NCBI GenBank assembly: GCA_027923505.1
Contig: BROI01000014.1
Location: forward strand, 558,001 to 622,000
Direction of reading: 5' to 3'
Source of the DNA: Mayamaea pseudoterrestris
Lineage: Eukaryota > Bacillariophyta > Bacillariophyceae > Sellaphorales > Sellaphoraceae
DNA length: 64,000 nt
Shown here: positions 1 to 9,618 of the stretch, piece after piece
Numbering within the stretch: position 1 is the stretch's first letter
How the letters are laid out: each line of letters starts with the position of its first letter
Made by a program: the position numbers and the translations under genes
Notes under the pieces: generated by a model
Told to the model about the DNA's origin: nothing
Databases searched by the model: none
The model's input: the letters and a program-made list of their open reading frames with translations, nothing else

Positions 1-351
1 GTCCATGGAGCAGCACTTTGTCTGGGCGGCGAGTAAGCAAAAGGCGAGGTATGTTATAACGCATGCCATGCAAACGACGATTGAGGTGGCGACTGCATTG
101 AAAAAGTAGGTGACTGTATCACAGTTGGACATGGCATTGTTAAAAGTTATTGTCTGGCCATCTACCCGAATGGACGTGGGCTTGCATACTTGCAGCGGAA
201 TGTAAAGAGTAGCGCCAACCAAGGTGTATTCCTCTTGTGTGAACTCGGTGTGTATCTCATGGACAGCAATGCCTGCCAGTATGATCCAGGCAATGCTCGT
301 CACTTTGGTGATTGCCGACGTTAGCCAAGCCAAAGACTTTGCGCAAGTCAT
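1..351 (-). CDS. Membrane protein, N-terminal part (runs off left edge)
   Basis: The reverse strand is open from an ATG at 351 to the window edge, giving the first 117 residues. A hydrophobic helix lies at about residues 16-30 (SIAWIILAGIAV), followed by a roughly 50-residue polar loop and a second helix at about 85-110 (FFNAVATSIVVCMACVITYL). This is the first half of a four-helix (tetraspan-like) layout. The loop ends in SNC about ten residues before helix 2, and helix 2 holds VCMAC; the four-TM protein near 35-36 kb has NEC and ICAIVC in matching places, so the two may be distant paralogues. The family is not recognised and the C-terminus lies outside the window. The start is the only ATG near the first helix. 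Confidence 0.55.
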   Translation of the reverse strand, partial: MTCAKSLAWLTSAITKVTSIAWIILAGIAVHEIHTEFTQEEYTLVGATLYIPLQVCKPTSIRVDGQTITFNNAMSNCDTVTYFFNAVATSIVVCMACVITYLAFCLLAAQTKCCSMD

Positions 352-709
352 TGCCGCTTCGGCGCTTGGAAATTGAAGCAGGATGGTGTAGGTGAGGCTA
401 ATGACAGTTGGCGTCCATTGTCAATGATCCTATGGAGCCTCGATCGACAGCCGCTTTGCAAGGACATCTTGTGCCCTGAAGTCATTTGGTCACTCAAAAA
501 GGCTGTCCGAAGGATTTTTATTAAGCCCCTTTCATGAAAAGAATGTGGTGCCAGTGCGTGTGCGACACGCATCGGCTGCAACCGGACTTCACCGCTGCGT
601 CACCATGGAGAAGGGAAGGTGCAATGGTCGAGAAAGTCGCCACATTCTGAAAGCTCTTGAATTGCAACCTGCCTTGTTAATGTGCGATTGACAGTTGTCT
701 TTGAGGATA
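352..709. promoter_or_regulatory. Divergent intergenic region upstream of MUS81
   Basis: These 358 bases separate the start of the truncated membrane protein (minus) from the ATG of MUS81 (plus), so they should hold both promoters. Only short overlapping open frames with no recognisable protein content are seen. No repeat or RNA gene is visible. Confidence 0.4.
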
Positions 710-3229
710 ATGTCGACTGCAGGATGTCCCAAAGCTAAAAATGCCGCCAACCAGCGTCTCGTGGAATGTCTCTTTGTGAAGCGCAACTCAATGCCACCGA
801 CGCAACCTGGCCGACGAAACCATTTTGCACACAGCATCAAGAGTGCGGAGGACAGTATACGCAAAATGAAAGAACCAATTGAAAATTATAAGCAAGCACT
901 GGCTGTCAAGGGAGTTGGTCCAAAGATTGCGCATATATTGTTTGCCGACGGACAAGACGAAATTGCAGCAGCAGCGGCAGCCAAGCGCAAACAAGATCGA
1001 GCCACGGCCTCCAGCATGCCGGATTCACCAGCCTCATCGGCTGCATCATCCTCGTCCATTGCGACCAAGCGGAGACGCAAAGAAAATGGTGATTCCAGTA
1101 AATGCAGCGCCAAGGTTCGCGCCTACGAAAAGGCGCTGGCCGACGCTCAAACGTGGAAGGCGCAGTCGGCGCGACTGGTATGGAAGGTTGTACTCATTGT
1201 TGATGAGCGAGAGCGGGAAAAGTCACAAATGGAGTCAAAGTGTCTCATGGCCAAAATTCCATGCGAGCGACGGACTCTTCCGATTGGAGACATGGCGTGG
1301 ATTGCGCAAGCCTACGACAAGAACGATCGCTTGGAAAAGACTGTAGTCGAGCTCATGCTTGGAACCATTATTGAGCGCAAAAGTATCAGTGACTTGATCC
1401 AAAGTATCAAGGGCAGTCGCTACGTGGAGCAGCGCATGCGTATGAAGGAGTCTGGATTGCCACAATTACTCTTTCTCGTTGAAGGTGACTTGCACAAGGA
1501 GTCTCGCAACACACGAGAATTCAAAATGTGTTACACGGCCATGTACGAAACGCGTATGCATCTTGGCTTCCAGATTGTTCAAACGGGAAACATGACTGAG
1601 ACGGTGCAAATGTTGAAACGCTTGCATCGACGGATTTTGAAGCGAACATTTCCGTCGGCTTTTTATGCGGAAGCCTTGCCATTCTTCAGTGGACCAGATC
1701 TTGACCATCGACGCCGTCAACAGTCATCATCATCATCGCAGCAGACATCCAGCAGCAGCAGTAGCAGTACCGAACGTGCTCCAGCTGTCCGACACCGACG
1801 AAAGAATGATTCCCTGCAAGAGATGCGGTTTGACGTTGAGCCCGAGCCATTTGGAGATATGGAGCGATTCATCACCTATCCAGAATTCAAGGCAAAAGTC
1901 GAAATGGGCCGCGAGAATGCTAGCCGATCCGTTGCCATGATTCATGCCGCCATGTTGAAGCAAGTTCCCCGGATCGAAAATAAGAAGATACAAGCAATCA
2001 TGAATGCCTATCCCACGCCACATTCCCTATTTAGCGCATACCATGAGCTGGAGACGGAGCGTGAGAAGAAGGAACTGGTATCGCTACTGTCGTTGTCGGA
2101 CTCTACGAGCGCTAAACAACTTTTTGTCGGGCAGAAAAGCTCTGTGAATTTGTATACTGCGTATGGTATGACACGCGACGCAAGTCAGCGACTGTCGTAC
2201 GAAGAACTGACGCAGCGAGTACGGAGTGGCCAGGACTCAACATCCGTGGCGTGCAGTCAGGAAGCTGAGGTTGGCATGAGTCAAGAGCCGTTGTCGGTGA
2301 CTGGTCAATCCTTTGTCATGAAGACGACGAAACAAAACAAAGCAGCCTCATCCGACGAATCTGCTCGGTTGCCCGCTGTGCAGGTACCGACACTTCCATT
2401 CGATCGGACGAAGCAAACAATGGAGTGCATTGATATATTATCATCCGATGATGAAATGAACAAAAAGCCTGCCGCTCGCCTTTCTCCTCTCAAAACGAAT
2501 GTGAACGCAATCGCAACGCAACGCACCAAACATGCAGATGAGTTGCAAAATGACGAACTTGACGACAACAAATTCTCGCCTGCCAAAGCGTATGCTACGA
2601 AAGAGCAATCGCCAAAGCAAGAATTGAAAGGAGACTACACCGCTGATGATGACGACGATGACATTGGCAGTGACTACGACTACTCGCCTTTGAAGGCGCA
2701 AGTAAACACGAAAGAACAATTGCCAAAGGAAAATTTGAAGGGGGACTCCACAGTCAATAATGACGACGACGATGACATTGGCAGTGACTACGACTACTCG
2801 CCTTTGCAAGCGCATGTTAACAAGCATCCTCCATTACCCCGCGACAAGTCAGCGACGAAGAAACTCTACGAGAACAAGCGGGCGTCCAAGCCTGCCAAGC
2901 GACAAGGTTTGTTGTCAGTTTTGGACAGCAGTGACGATGACGACGACGATTATGACAATGGTTCATCATTGAAAAAGGCACCCTTGGCGGACACTAAATG
3001 CGCTGTCCCCTTGGCATCAAACACCGCCAAGGAAGCGCAGCGCAAGACTGCGGCAAAGCCATCAAGTACAATCAAGAGAGGCGTGTTGAGCGTGGGAGAT
3101 AGCAGCGACGAGGAGGACGAGAATGCTTTACCGGTTAAGTCAGCTAACAACAACTCATCGAAACGGTCGCTTTTTCCCGCAATGAAGAAACAGTCGCAGG
3201 AAGTTCTTGATCTTCTTGATGACGATTAG
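710..3229 (+). CDS. MUS81: Crossover junction endonuclease MUS81 (ERCC4/XPF-family nuclease)
   Basis: Catalytic subunit of the MUS81-EME1 structure-specific endonuclease, which cuts 3' flaps, stalled forks and Holliday-type junctions in the nucleus. The ATG at 710 gives 839 residues; the same frame opens earlier only at a TTG (695). Residues 6-25 match the family's N-terminal CPNPLF-type start, and a helix-hairpin-helix (VKGVGPKIAHIL) lies at about 66-77. The ERCC4 nuclease domain covers about 158-300 with the acidic LIVDERE, GDMAW, and the diagnostic ERKSISD at 222-228, so the active site is intact. A (HhH)2-like region follows at about 387-447. The last 270 residues are unusual for the family: a disordered acidic tail with SP-containing tandem repeats of about 37 residues and several SUMO-interaction-like motifs (IDILSSDDE, VLDSSDDDD, VLDLLDDD at the very end). 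No intron is seen. Confidence 0.93.
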   Translation: MSTAGCPKAKNAANQRLVECLFVKRNSMPPTQPGRRNHFAHSIKSAEDSIRKMKEPIENYKQALAVKGVGPKIAHILFADGQDEIAAAAAAKRKQDRATASSMPDSPASSAASSSSIATKRRRKENGDSSKCSAKVRAYEKALADAQTWKAQSARLVWKVVLIVDEREREKSQMESKCLMAKIPCERRTLPIGDMAWIAQAYDKNDRLEKTVVELMLGTIIERKSISDLIQSIKGSRYVEQRMRMKESGLPQLLFLVEGDLHKESRNTREFKMCYTAMYETRMHLGFQIVQTGNMTETVQMLKRLHRRILKRTFPSAFYAEALPFFSGPDLDHRRRQQSSSSSQQTSSSSSSSTERAPAVRHRRKNDSLQEMRFDVEPEPFGDMERFITYPEFKAKVEMGRENASRSVAMIHAAMLKQVPRIENKKIQAIMNAYPTPHSLFSAYHELETEREKKELVSLLSLSDSTSAKQLFVGQKSSVNLYTAYGMTRDASQRLSYEELTQRVRSGQDSTSVACSQEAEVGMSQEPLSVTGQSFVMKTTKQNKAASSDESARLPAVQVPTLPFDRTKQTMECIDILSSDDEMNKKPAARLSPLKTNVNAIATQRTKHADELQNDELDDNKFSPAKAYATKEQSPKQELKGDYTADDDDDDIGSDYDYSPLKAQVNTKEQLPKENLKGDSTVNNDDDDDIGSDYDYSPLQAHVNKHPPLPRDKSATKKLYENKRASKPAKRQGLLSVLDSSDDDDDDYDNGSSLKKAPLADTKCAVPLASNTAKEAQRKTAAKPSSTIKRGVLSVGDSSDEEDENALPVKSANNNSSKRSLFPAMKKQSQEVLDLLDDD
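2579..2823 (+). repeat. Coding minisatellite in the MUS81 tail
   Basis: Imperfect tandem units of about 115 bp inside the MUS81 reading frame. Each encodes a TKEQxPKxxLKGD segment, an Asp run, then IGSDYDYSPL. Two units are nearly complete and a third is partial. The period is close to a multiple of three, so copy number could vary without a frameshift. Confidence 0.75.
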
Positions 3230-3324
3230 CGACGACACTGGTCTAGAGACCTTTATTGAGCAGATAGGCTTTGTCTGACGCATGTGTAAAAGCTGTAACG
3301 TAAATATAGAATCAGTTTATTATC

Positions 3325-3663
3325 TTATCGCTTCAGTACAGCCAATACATATCCCTCGTGCGGCGAAATCATCAGTTCATAATTATCCTTGCTTCGCAGC
3401 TGCATGAATGAGACTTTATCATCGGCGTCCGTCGTCTGAAAGTAAAGATTTGCTGCATCCATCAGTTTCTGAACATTCTTGGCATGAGTTGGACCATTAT
3501 GGTTGCTTCCACTCTCGACCATGATATCGCCGCTGCGATTCAGAATCAACACCATTTGCACGCCCTTGTGGCTCGATAGTCGTGAAACAGTTTCCTGCAT
3601 TTCCTGCAGGTTGATGCTGTTACCGTCTTCGACTGCGGTTGTTGCTTCGGATGATGTTGCCAT
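3325..3663 (-). CDS. DYNLRB: Dynein light chain, roadblock/LC7 type
   Basis: A 112-residue protein made almost wholly of one roadblock/LC7 domain: an N-terminal amphipathic helix (LQEMQETVSRLSSHKGV), then strand signatures GVQMVLILNRSGDIMVES and MISPHEGYVLAVLKR at the C-terminus. The length matches dynein roadblock light chains (about 96-110). These form dimers on the dynein intermediate chain, in cytoplasmic or axonemal dynein; small LC7 proteins also occur in Ragulator- and MglB-like complexes, which sequence alone does not exclude. The ATG at 3663 is the only plausible start. The gene is convergent with MUS81 (95 bp between stops) and divergent from the secreted-protein gene. Confidence 0.9.
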   Translation of the reverse strand: MATSSEATTAVEDGNSINLQEMQETVSRLSSHKGVQMVLILNRSGDIMVESGSNHNGPTHAKNVQKLMDAANLYFQTTDADDKVSFMQLRSKDNYELMISPHEGYVLAVLKR

Positions 3664-4093
3664 GATATTTCTAATTCAGCTAGTTTCCTGCTATACGAAC
3701 GAACATAAAGCAAGCAATTGCTTTTCCTTGCTCGTCTCGTTTACTGTCAATGCATTTCACATGATCATGGTCGCGCGATCGCAGCGCAAGCCGCAATCTA
3801 TAATCGCACTGGTACTCAATCTATCTTACCGGCACTCACATCGATCTTTCGCACGCCGCTCTCTCGTCGTCGGCGCCTCGTCGTTCCATAATGACGAGTC
3901 CTATGCCTTGTATGCAATATAAAAGCAACCAGCCTTTGTTGCTGAATGAATAATCTCAAACGAATCGACGATTTGGGACGATTTTAATTACAAGTTGCGT
4001 TGAGCAAACTCAGGGTCGCCTCTTGCCGACTTGCGCGCTCATCGTACAAAGAATTGGATCTTCTTTCCTCCTGCACATGTTTTATATGCAAGT
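3664..4093. promoter_or_regulatory. Divergent promoter region with a TATA-like box
   Basis: Gene-free stretch between the roadblock gene (minus) and the secreted-protein gene (plus). TATAAAAG at 3918-3925 on the plus strand, about 170 bases before the downstream ATG, is a plausible TATA box. Nothing else is recognised. Confidence 0.35.
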
Positions 4094-4888
4094 ATGCATA
4101 TCATGATTCGCTTGGTAGTAATTTGTTTCTGGTTATTATTCTTATCGCTCCGTTTGAGCTACACACGTGCCCGAGAAGATGCTCATGTTCTATACGCAAC
4201 AAACGCCATTGCCATTGACGAATGCACGCTCCACATTCTAGACGCTTCGTCGGGAAAGGAAGTTAAAGCCATTGGTACCGTCGAACATGTTTTGGATGAT
4301 ACGCCCATGGGTATATTTGGAATGTGCTTTTTCAATGGAAGCATGTACGCTGTCAATCATCTCGACCAGCTTGTCACCATTGATCTTCAAACTGCCAAAG
4401 CGACCATGGTTGGATCGATTGGTGTCAATGGACTGTACGATCTCGCATGTCCTCCCGCTTCTTTGTCGGACGAAAAGGCTTCAGCGCTACTATATTCGTA
4501 CGGAGCGCAAGATTCTAAACTGGTGGCAATCGACCCAACAACTGGTCAAGGACGACTGTTAGCGTCAAGTTTACCCCCAGCGGAAGCGGTCAGTATGGAC
4601 TTTGACCATCAAGGCACGCTATGGCTGCTGGCGAACGGAAAAGCATTGAGTGTTGTCGACACAAGGACTGGAGCATTAACACCTCACGGCACCCTCGATG
4701 GCGTACATGTCAATCAGCGACATGGATCCATCAAAGGCGGCGAGTTGTACAGCGCCTTTTTTGAAGCAACACCAAGCAACGTTTGGAAGGTCCATTTGGT
4801 CAACGCGTCTGTAGAGTCGGTGCTGTCTACGAACCTTGACAATACTTATACGTTGGCATTCGTAAACGCAACAATGGCGCGACTGTGA
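4094..4888 (+). CDS. Secreted or membrane-anchored propeller-like protein
   Basis: 264 residues from the ATG at 4094; an ATG at 4103 and one upstream at 4031 are in the same frame. The 4094 or 4103 start puts a strong hydrophobic signal segment (IRLVVICFWLLFLSLRL) at the N-terminus, which is why it is preferred. The mature part has repeating strand-rich stretches (LYATNAIAIDECTLHILD, MYAVNHLDQLVTIDLQTAKA, LVAIDPTTGQGRLL, TLWLLANGKALSVVDTRTG), each about 45 residues long and resembling blades of a beta-propeller such as those of DUF4394-type or quinoprotein-like proteins. No catalytic motif is visible. The family is not firmly recognised; the secretory location is inferred from the leader. Confidence 0.65.
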   Translation: MHIMIRLVVICFWLLFLSLRLSYTRAREDAHVLYATNAIAIDECTLHILDASSGKEVKAIGTVEHVLDDTPMGIFGMCFFNGSMYAVNHLDQLVTIDLQTAKATMVGSIGVNGLYDLACPPASLSDEKASALLYSYGAQDSKLVAIDPTTGQGRLLASSLPPAEAVSMDFDHQGTLWLLANGKALSVVDTRTGALTPHGTLDGVHVNQRHGSIKGGELYSAFFEATPSNVWKVHLVNASVESVLSTNLDNTYTLAFVNATMARL

Positions 4889-4984
4889 CGTCCAGGCGCG
4901 ATGCACGTCATGCCATAAGCATAGAGACGACACGCGTAAGCTACATTACTTGTCCTGTCACAGAACAGTTTATTTGTATACTAT

Positions 4985-5110
4985 GTAAACTCAGAACGCG
5001 GCTAGGACATTTATACAAGATGGAATGCCTGCCAAGTAAACATCTCGCTGCCATGCTATGGGTGAGATCTTCTCACCAGTCCCAGTCAGCCGCACCCATG
5101 ATTTTGTTAA
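4985..5110 (-). repeat. Decayed copy of the ~170-bp palindromic repeat family
   Basis: Read on the minus strand, this piece carries landmarks of the repeat family flanking the satellite near 39 and 50 kb: the palindrome arms GGTGAGA and TCTCACC around 5070, preceded on that strand by GACTGG, and a segment corresponding to GGCATxCCATCTTGTA (plus strand ACAAGATGGAATGCCTG at 5018-5034). The rest is diverged. It sits in the otherwise gene-free stretch 4889-5362, in which nothing else is recognised. Confidence 0.6.
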
Positions 5111-5362
5111 TACAGTAGGCCTTGTTTTGCCATATATATTATGATTTATAGACGAAGTGGGGTTGAAGTCTCAGGTCTTGCAGGTCGTTTGGCAGGTTGC
5201 ATCCTTTTCACGATTGGATCAGTCCCGCATGTCAATCAAGGTGCCCGCGCCGCGCGCCGCGCCAACCTCACCTTCGCCTTGAAACAGACATCATGGATTC
5301 GCATGACTCTCGTTGTCGAGCCAGCGACTGTTCACTTGCCTTTAGCCCTTTTTCCCAATACA

Positions 5363-8122
5363 ATGAGTAGTCCAACCAAGCGACTGAATCCAGACGCGTC
5401 ATCGTCGCCAGCCAAAGCGAAAAAGGGAAAAGTAGACGTCAATGGCGACGACGAAGACCCTCAAGTCTTGATTGGCCGTCAACGTCTTGACCTTGAGCGC
5501 CTGGTGACGGCAATGGAACTGGTAGAAATTCCACCACACTCATCATGGCAATCCATTAGTATGCGAGGTGAACGGGCGCAGACTCTTTGGAAGATTGTGG
5601 CACCGCACTTGACCGAGCAGCAAAGACTGAAACTGGAACCCCGCGTCCAACGCGTCTGTCAACGAGCCAATGAAATTTCCAGTGAACTTGCCAAGGACGA
5701 CACGGATGACCCTGTGCAACGCATCTTTTATAGGAACGAGCAGCAAAACCAAAAGCACGCTGCAGATGTAAATGGAGACGAAAGACCAGCTGTTGCTATT
5801 GCGGCCAAGCACGACGTCACTCCGACAAGCAAGGCAGAAGCCGCTCCTCCCAATTTGTCTGCCACGAAAAATGCTACGTCTGCAAGCACTAGCACCGTCC
5901 CTGCTCCTCCCAGCATTCAAGAATTGCAAAAGACGCAGCGCGAGCAAATGGAAACGGCCATTGGTCAAATGGCCGCTCAAATGAAGGAGGAAACGGCAAA
6001 AATTCACTCGACGTTGCAGAAACAAACGACTGGCATCTTGGCGGAAATGGAACATGTTGCGACGGAAAACGTGGAGCAAGTCACGCAGGTGGCCAGGGAC
6101 GTCAAAAACCATGTCTCGAACAGCTGGAAGCGGTCCATTGGGACTTGGGCCATGCTGTTTACCATTGTTGGAGCGTTTCTATTTTGCCTTGTAACCATTC
6201 AAGTGGCGCCCAAGCGACCTGGCGCATGCTTGTTCTTTTGCGACCGAAAGTCGACGAAGAGTGGGAGTCATGCAAGCGTTCAAGCATCTTCGAAAGCAGC
6301 ATCGACTTGTGAAATGGATGTCAATGGTGACTGCATTGCGCCGCTACACGCAGATTTTGCGGGTGGGCATGAGTTACCTCGAGAGACTGAGCGAACGCTT
6401 GATCAATTAGGCGAAACGAGTGAGCAAACAGAACGGATGGATATTTATTCGTCGGTGGATGGCATGGCGGAGGAAGCGCTTAACGAAGGTTCTGTGGAAA
6501 CTGTCAACGGCGATGGCAACCAGGGCGCCGATCAGATTGCCGAAGCTGCAGCTGTCAATGATCTTGATGACATTGAATTTCCTGTGGACGGACTAGCTGA
6601 TGACGTTTTGAAGGAATACATGGAGACGGTCGAGGCTGCGCGTAACCCAACACCCGACGCGACGACTCGACCTAACGCAAATGCAGCCAACGAAGGAGTT
6701 GACAACGATCCCTTCGCTGGGTTCGAGGCTGTGAATACCGACGAAGCAGCTGAATACAACGGTCCACGTGTTACCCTCACCGATGTTATGACGGCCGCAG
6801 TGAAAGGTGATGCCGAACTGGTCAAGGAATATTTGGCCATCGACCCGAGTTTGCTCAATCAGGGGGATGAAAACCGTTGGACGCCACTACATCTTGCCGC
6901 GCACGAAGGACACGAGGCAGTTGTCCGGGTGCTGTTGGATATAGGTGCTGACCTTGATGCAACGACGATTGATGGCAAGACTCCGCTTGACTTATCGATT
7001 GAGCGACAGGGGCAAGATCATGCAATGACAAACAGTTTGCGAATGAAAGTGCACGAAAGGCAGCAATTTACAGCATCTGATCTTCGTACTGCCGCTGAAC
7101 TGAACCGGATTGAGCTTGTGCGTGGATATCTTAGCGTCAAGCCTGATTTAGTCAACGAGGGCGATGAAAATCGCTGGACCGCTTTGCACTTGGCTGCACG
7201 TGCCGGCCACAGTGAGGTGTTACAGGTGCTACTCGCCGCTGGGGCGGATGCAGCATTGACGACATTGCATGGGAAGATGCCGATTGATATAGCGGTTGAG
7301 AGACTCGGTCCGGATCATGCGATTATAAGTATACTTCAGACGACAGCTGGTCAATCAAACGGCATGGACACATTGGCAAACGATGACGGAGATTCAGACG
7401 CCGAAAGTGTGAGCGAAGATGTGAATTCAGACACTGCAATAAATCAAGCCGAAGAGACGAATGATGAGGAGAATGCTGATGAAATCGACAACGACACTGT
7501 TGATGACGATTTCTCAAGCTCGGGCGATGAAGATGAGCGCGAACTCATCGTTGCTATACAGTCAGCGGCGGGCTATGGCGACGTGGACACACTCAAGGCT
7601 TACCTTGAATCACATGCACATTTGAAGGATGCGACCGACGAAAACGGTTGGAACGCTCTTCACGTTGCCGCGTCGAATGGACAAGTTGGTGCGTTGCGAA
7701 CGCTGCTGCGGGCTGGTTGCGATCCATGGGCACAGAATAATGCCGATGAAACGCCGTTCGACGTGGCTTTTAATGAATATGGAGATGCACATCCTGTCAC
7801 TACTATTTTAAAGGAAGTGCAGTCTGCTGACCTGAGTGACGCTAATGATTTGCTGGAGGCGATTGATAGTGGCAATGTCGAGTTGGTTCGGTCAGTGGTG
7901 CTGAGTAAGCCTTATTTAAAGTCTCACGAAATTGGCGCTACTGCTTTGCATCAAGCAGTCACTGCTGAGCAGTCGGAATGTCTAGGCTTCCTTTTGGAAA
8001 ATGATTGGGATCCATATCTAGTGGACAACGAAGGGCTATCCGTTGTTGATGTGGCAGACGAGATGTATGACGAGGATCATCCAATAATGCTGCTATTGGG
8101 CGAATATACTGATGAAATGTAA
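5363..8122 (+). CDS. Membrane-anchored ankyrin-repeat protein
   Basis: 919 residues from the ATG at 5363 (MSSPTKRLNPDASS); the frame is open upstream but that part has no coding character. Residues 1-255 are charged and disordered with a helical stretch (about 180-250). One clear transmembrane helix lies at about 262-282 (WAMLFTIVGAFLFCLVTIQV). An acidic linker leads to four ankyrin modules starting near residues 473, 573, 730 and 826, each about 70 residues: a GDxELVKxYL half followed by a WTPLHLAAxxGH half with DGKTPLD. The modules are more alike to each other than to generic ankyrin repeats, pointing to internal duplication. Function unknown; protein-protein scaffolding at a membrane is inferred. 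The gene is convergent with the GT61-like gene (50 bp between stops). Confidence 0.85.
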   Translation: MSSPTKRLNPDASSSPAKAKKGKVDVNGDDEDPQVLIGRQRLDLERLVTAMELVEIPPHSSWQSISMRGERAQTLWKIVAPHLTEQQRLKLEPRVQRVCQRANEISSELAKDDTDDPVQRIFYRNEQQNQKHAADVNGDERPAVAIAAKHDVTPTSKAEAAPPNLSATKNATSASTSTVPAPPSIQELQKTQREQMETAIGQMAAQMKEETAKIHSTLQKQTTGILAEMEHVATENVEQVTQVARDVKNHVSNSWKRSIGTWAMLFTIVGAFLFCLVTIQVAPKRPGACLFFCDRKSTKSGSHASVQASSKAASTCEMDVNGDCIAPLHADFAGGHELPRETERTLDQLGETSEQTERMDIYSSVDGMAEEALNEGSVETVNGDGNQGADQIAEAAAVNDLDDIEFPVDGLADDVLKEYMETVEAARNPTPDATTRPNANAANEGVDNDPFAGFEAVNTDEAAEYNGPRVTLTDVMTAAVKGDAELVKEYLAIDPSLLNQGDENRWTPLHLAAHEGHEAVVRVLLDIGADLDATTIDGKTPLDLSIERQGQDHAMTNSLRMKVHERQQFTASDLRTAAELNRIELVRGYLSVKPDLVNEGDENRWTALHLAARAGHSEVLQVLLAAGADAALTTLHGKMPIDIAVERLGPDHAIISILQTTAGQSNGMDTLANDDGDSDAESVSEDVNSDTAINQAEETNDEENADEIDNDTVDDDFSSSGDEDERELIVAIQSAAGYGDVDTLKAYLESHAHLKDATDENGWNALHVAASNGQVGALRTLLRAGCDPWAQNNADETPFDVAFNEYGDAHPVTTILKEVQSADLSDANDLLEAIDSGNVELVRSVVLSKPYLKSHEIGATALHQAVTAEQSECLGFLLENDWDPYLVDNEGLSVVDVADEMYDEDHPIMLLLGEYTDEM

Positions 8123-8172
8123 TACTAACAGCTTAAGAATATCTTGTACTGATGTGAATTGCATTTGCTAGG

Positions 8173-9618
8173 TTACAATGGAGCTTGCTCTTCAAGATGC
8201 ATGTTGATCAAGCGCGAAAGCTGGTCACCGAGATGGCCATTTGACAGCCAATGCACCCGAAAGTATGCAGCGTGGTTCAGCAGATCCCAATTCAATTGTG
8301 CCGGCATAGTATTCTCTTCTGTATCATCCGGACAATATAATACCAACAAAGCTCCTCGTGGCAGAAATATCGCCGAAGCTAAGCCATCGCCTTGGCAATC
8401 AGTGATCATCACGGTAGTTTGGGACACCATGATCGCCTGCTCCTTCACACTCACTTCGTTGAATGTTTGTGATTGAACTCTAGTTGTGGGCGACGCTGAT
8501 TGTAGCGTTTGTTTAACCGAGTCGACTGCTCGAAGCAACTCGGGCGCTGACAGGGGAGACGTGACGAATGTTACCACGATTTTGTCAGACGATATTGTGG
8601 ACGGCAATGCTCCTTCACCCTTAAACAGCTTGCTCGCCACGAACGTGCGAAACTGCCACATCAACGCTCCATAGCCGACCATATGCGTCATTGTGTAGTC
8701 TTGATCCGTCCAATTCGACTCCTTTTTCAAGTGGCTGGCCATCATTCCCAAACCTGCCGCTCCAAACTTGCTACAAACGTACGGAGACTGAAGGCCCGTC
8801 GTCATTTGCGCAAACTCCATTTGCGTCATTTGCTGGAATTCGTTCAAACCCAGAAGTGAGCGATACTTTTCTAAATGGCGCTGACCAAGCTGTAAATGTT
8901 CGTCGGCGCAATCATTGCACGCACTACGGACGAGTAGGAATTTCTTGTCTGAAAGTCCAAACATGCTAGCCAGCAAATAAATGGGAAACCAGTCGTCCCA
9001 CACCAAGTGCCCAGCATGGTTAGCTTGAAACGAAACATAGGGAACCAGCAGAGTGTTTTCGGGAAGCATGTAGACGCCGTGGGCATGTATATCAGTGCGA
9101 TTTGTTTCAATGCGAGGAAACCATTTCTGCCGAGACGAGAGTTCAGGCGTCAAGGTACCAAGTGAAACAAACGAGTCCTTCATTGTGGAAGACGAAACTG
9201 CAAACTTGTTTGATGTTTGGTCAAGTAGTTGCTGCAGTTGCAGCTCCTCCAACGACGGAAAGAGCACGTAGTCGTTGGAGCGAGTGTCGAAGCAAAGGTT
9301 TCGAAACTGGCAAGACTTGAATTTCCACGCGTCGCTATTAAAGTTTTCGCCGACGCAGTGAACCGTAGAGTAAAATTCGTCGGTTGTTGTCACGTGTTTT
9401 AGCTGCTGATGTGAATCCGTGTCATCCAATTCTGCCGCCACTGCTGCAAGTTGTCGTCGCGGCGGAACGAAACCTTGCTCCATTCGTCCTATTTGCTGCT
9501 TTACAACCACCAAGAGATGACTCAGAATGCAAAGGAGAATCATAAAGACTGCCATCCATTGCAGCAGAACGTAAATTATGTTCCTTGTGAAAAATTGTGT
9601 CCGCGTTTTAAGCGTCAT
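8173..9618 (-). CDS. Type II membrane glycosyltransferase, GT61/DUF563-like
   Basis: 481 residues from the ATG at 9618 (MTLKTRTQFF); the open frame extends back only to a GTG. A single hydrophobic anchor at about 14-38 after a short basic N-terminus gives a type II Golgi topology. The lumenal part has the features of GT61 (EOGT / plant xylosyltransferase) proteins: a FQANHAGHLVWDDWFPIYLL segment like the family's H-W-L-x-D-x-LP, and a C-terminal region with VVTFVTSP, FNEVSVKEQAIMVSQTTVMI and DGLASAIFLPRGALLVLY. These correspond to the usual 'E-Q...V..a.vlIg.HGAgL.n..F...g..viE' pattern, though here GDGLASA replaces HGAGLTN. The sugar and acceptor cannot be read from sequence. Possible roles are protein or cell-wall glycan decoration. 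Confidence 0.75.
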   Translation of the reverse strand: MTLKTRTQFFTRNIIYVLLQWMAVFMILLCILSHLLVVVKQQIGRMEQGFVPPRRQLAAVAAELDDTDSHQQLKHVTTTDEFYSTVHCVGENFNSDAWKFKSCQFRNLCFDTRSNDYVLFPSLEELQLQQLLDQTSNKFAVSSSTMKDSFVSLGTLTPELSSRQKWFPRIETNRTDIHAHGVYMLPENTLLVPYVSFQANHAGHLVWDDWFPIYLLASMFGLSDKKFLLVRSACNDCADEHLQLGQRHLEKYRSLLGLNEFQQMTQMEFAQMTTGLQSPYVCSKFGAAGLGMMASHLKKESNWTDQDYTMTHMVGYGALMWQFRTFVASKLFKGEGALPSTISSDKIVVTFVTSPLSAPELLRAVDSVKQTLQSASPTTRVQSQTFNEVSVKEQAIMVSQTTVMITDCQGDGLASAIFLPRGALLVLYCPDDTEENTMPAQLNWDLLNHAAYFRVHWLSNGHLGDQLSRLINMHLEEQAPL

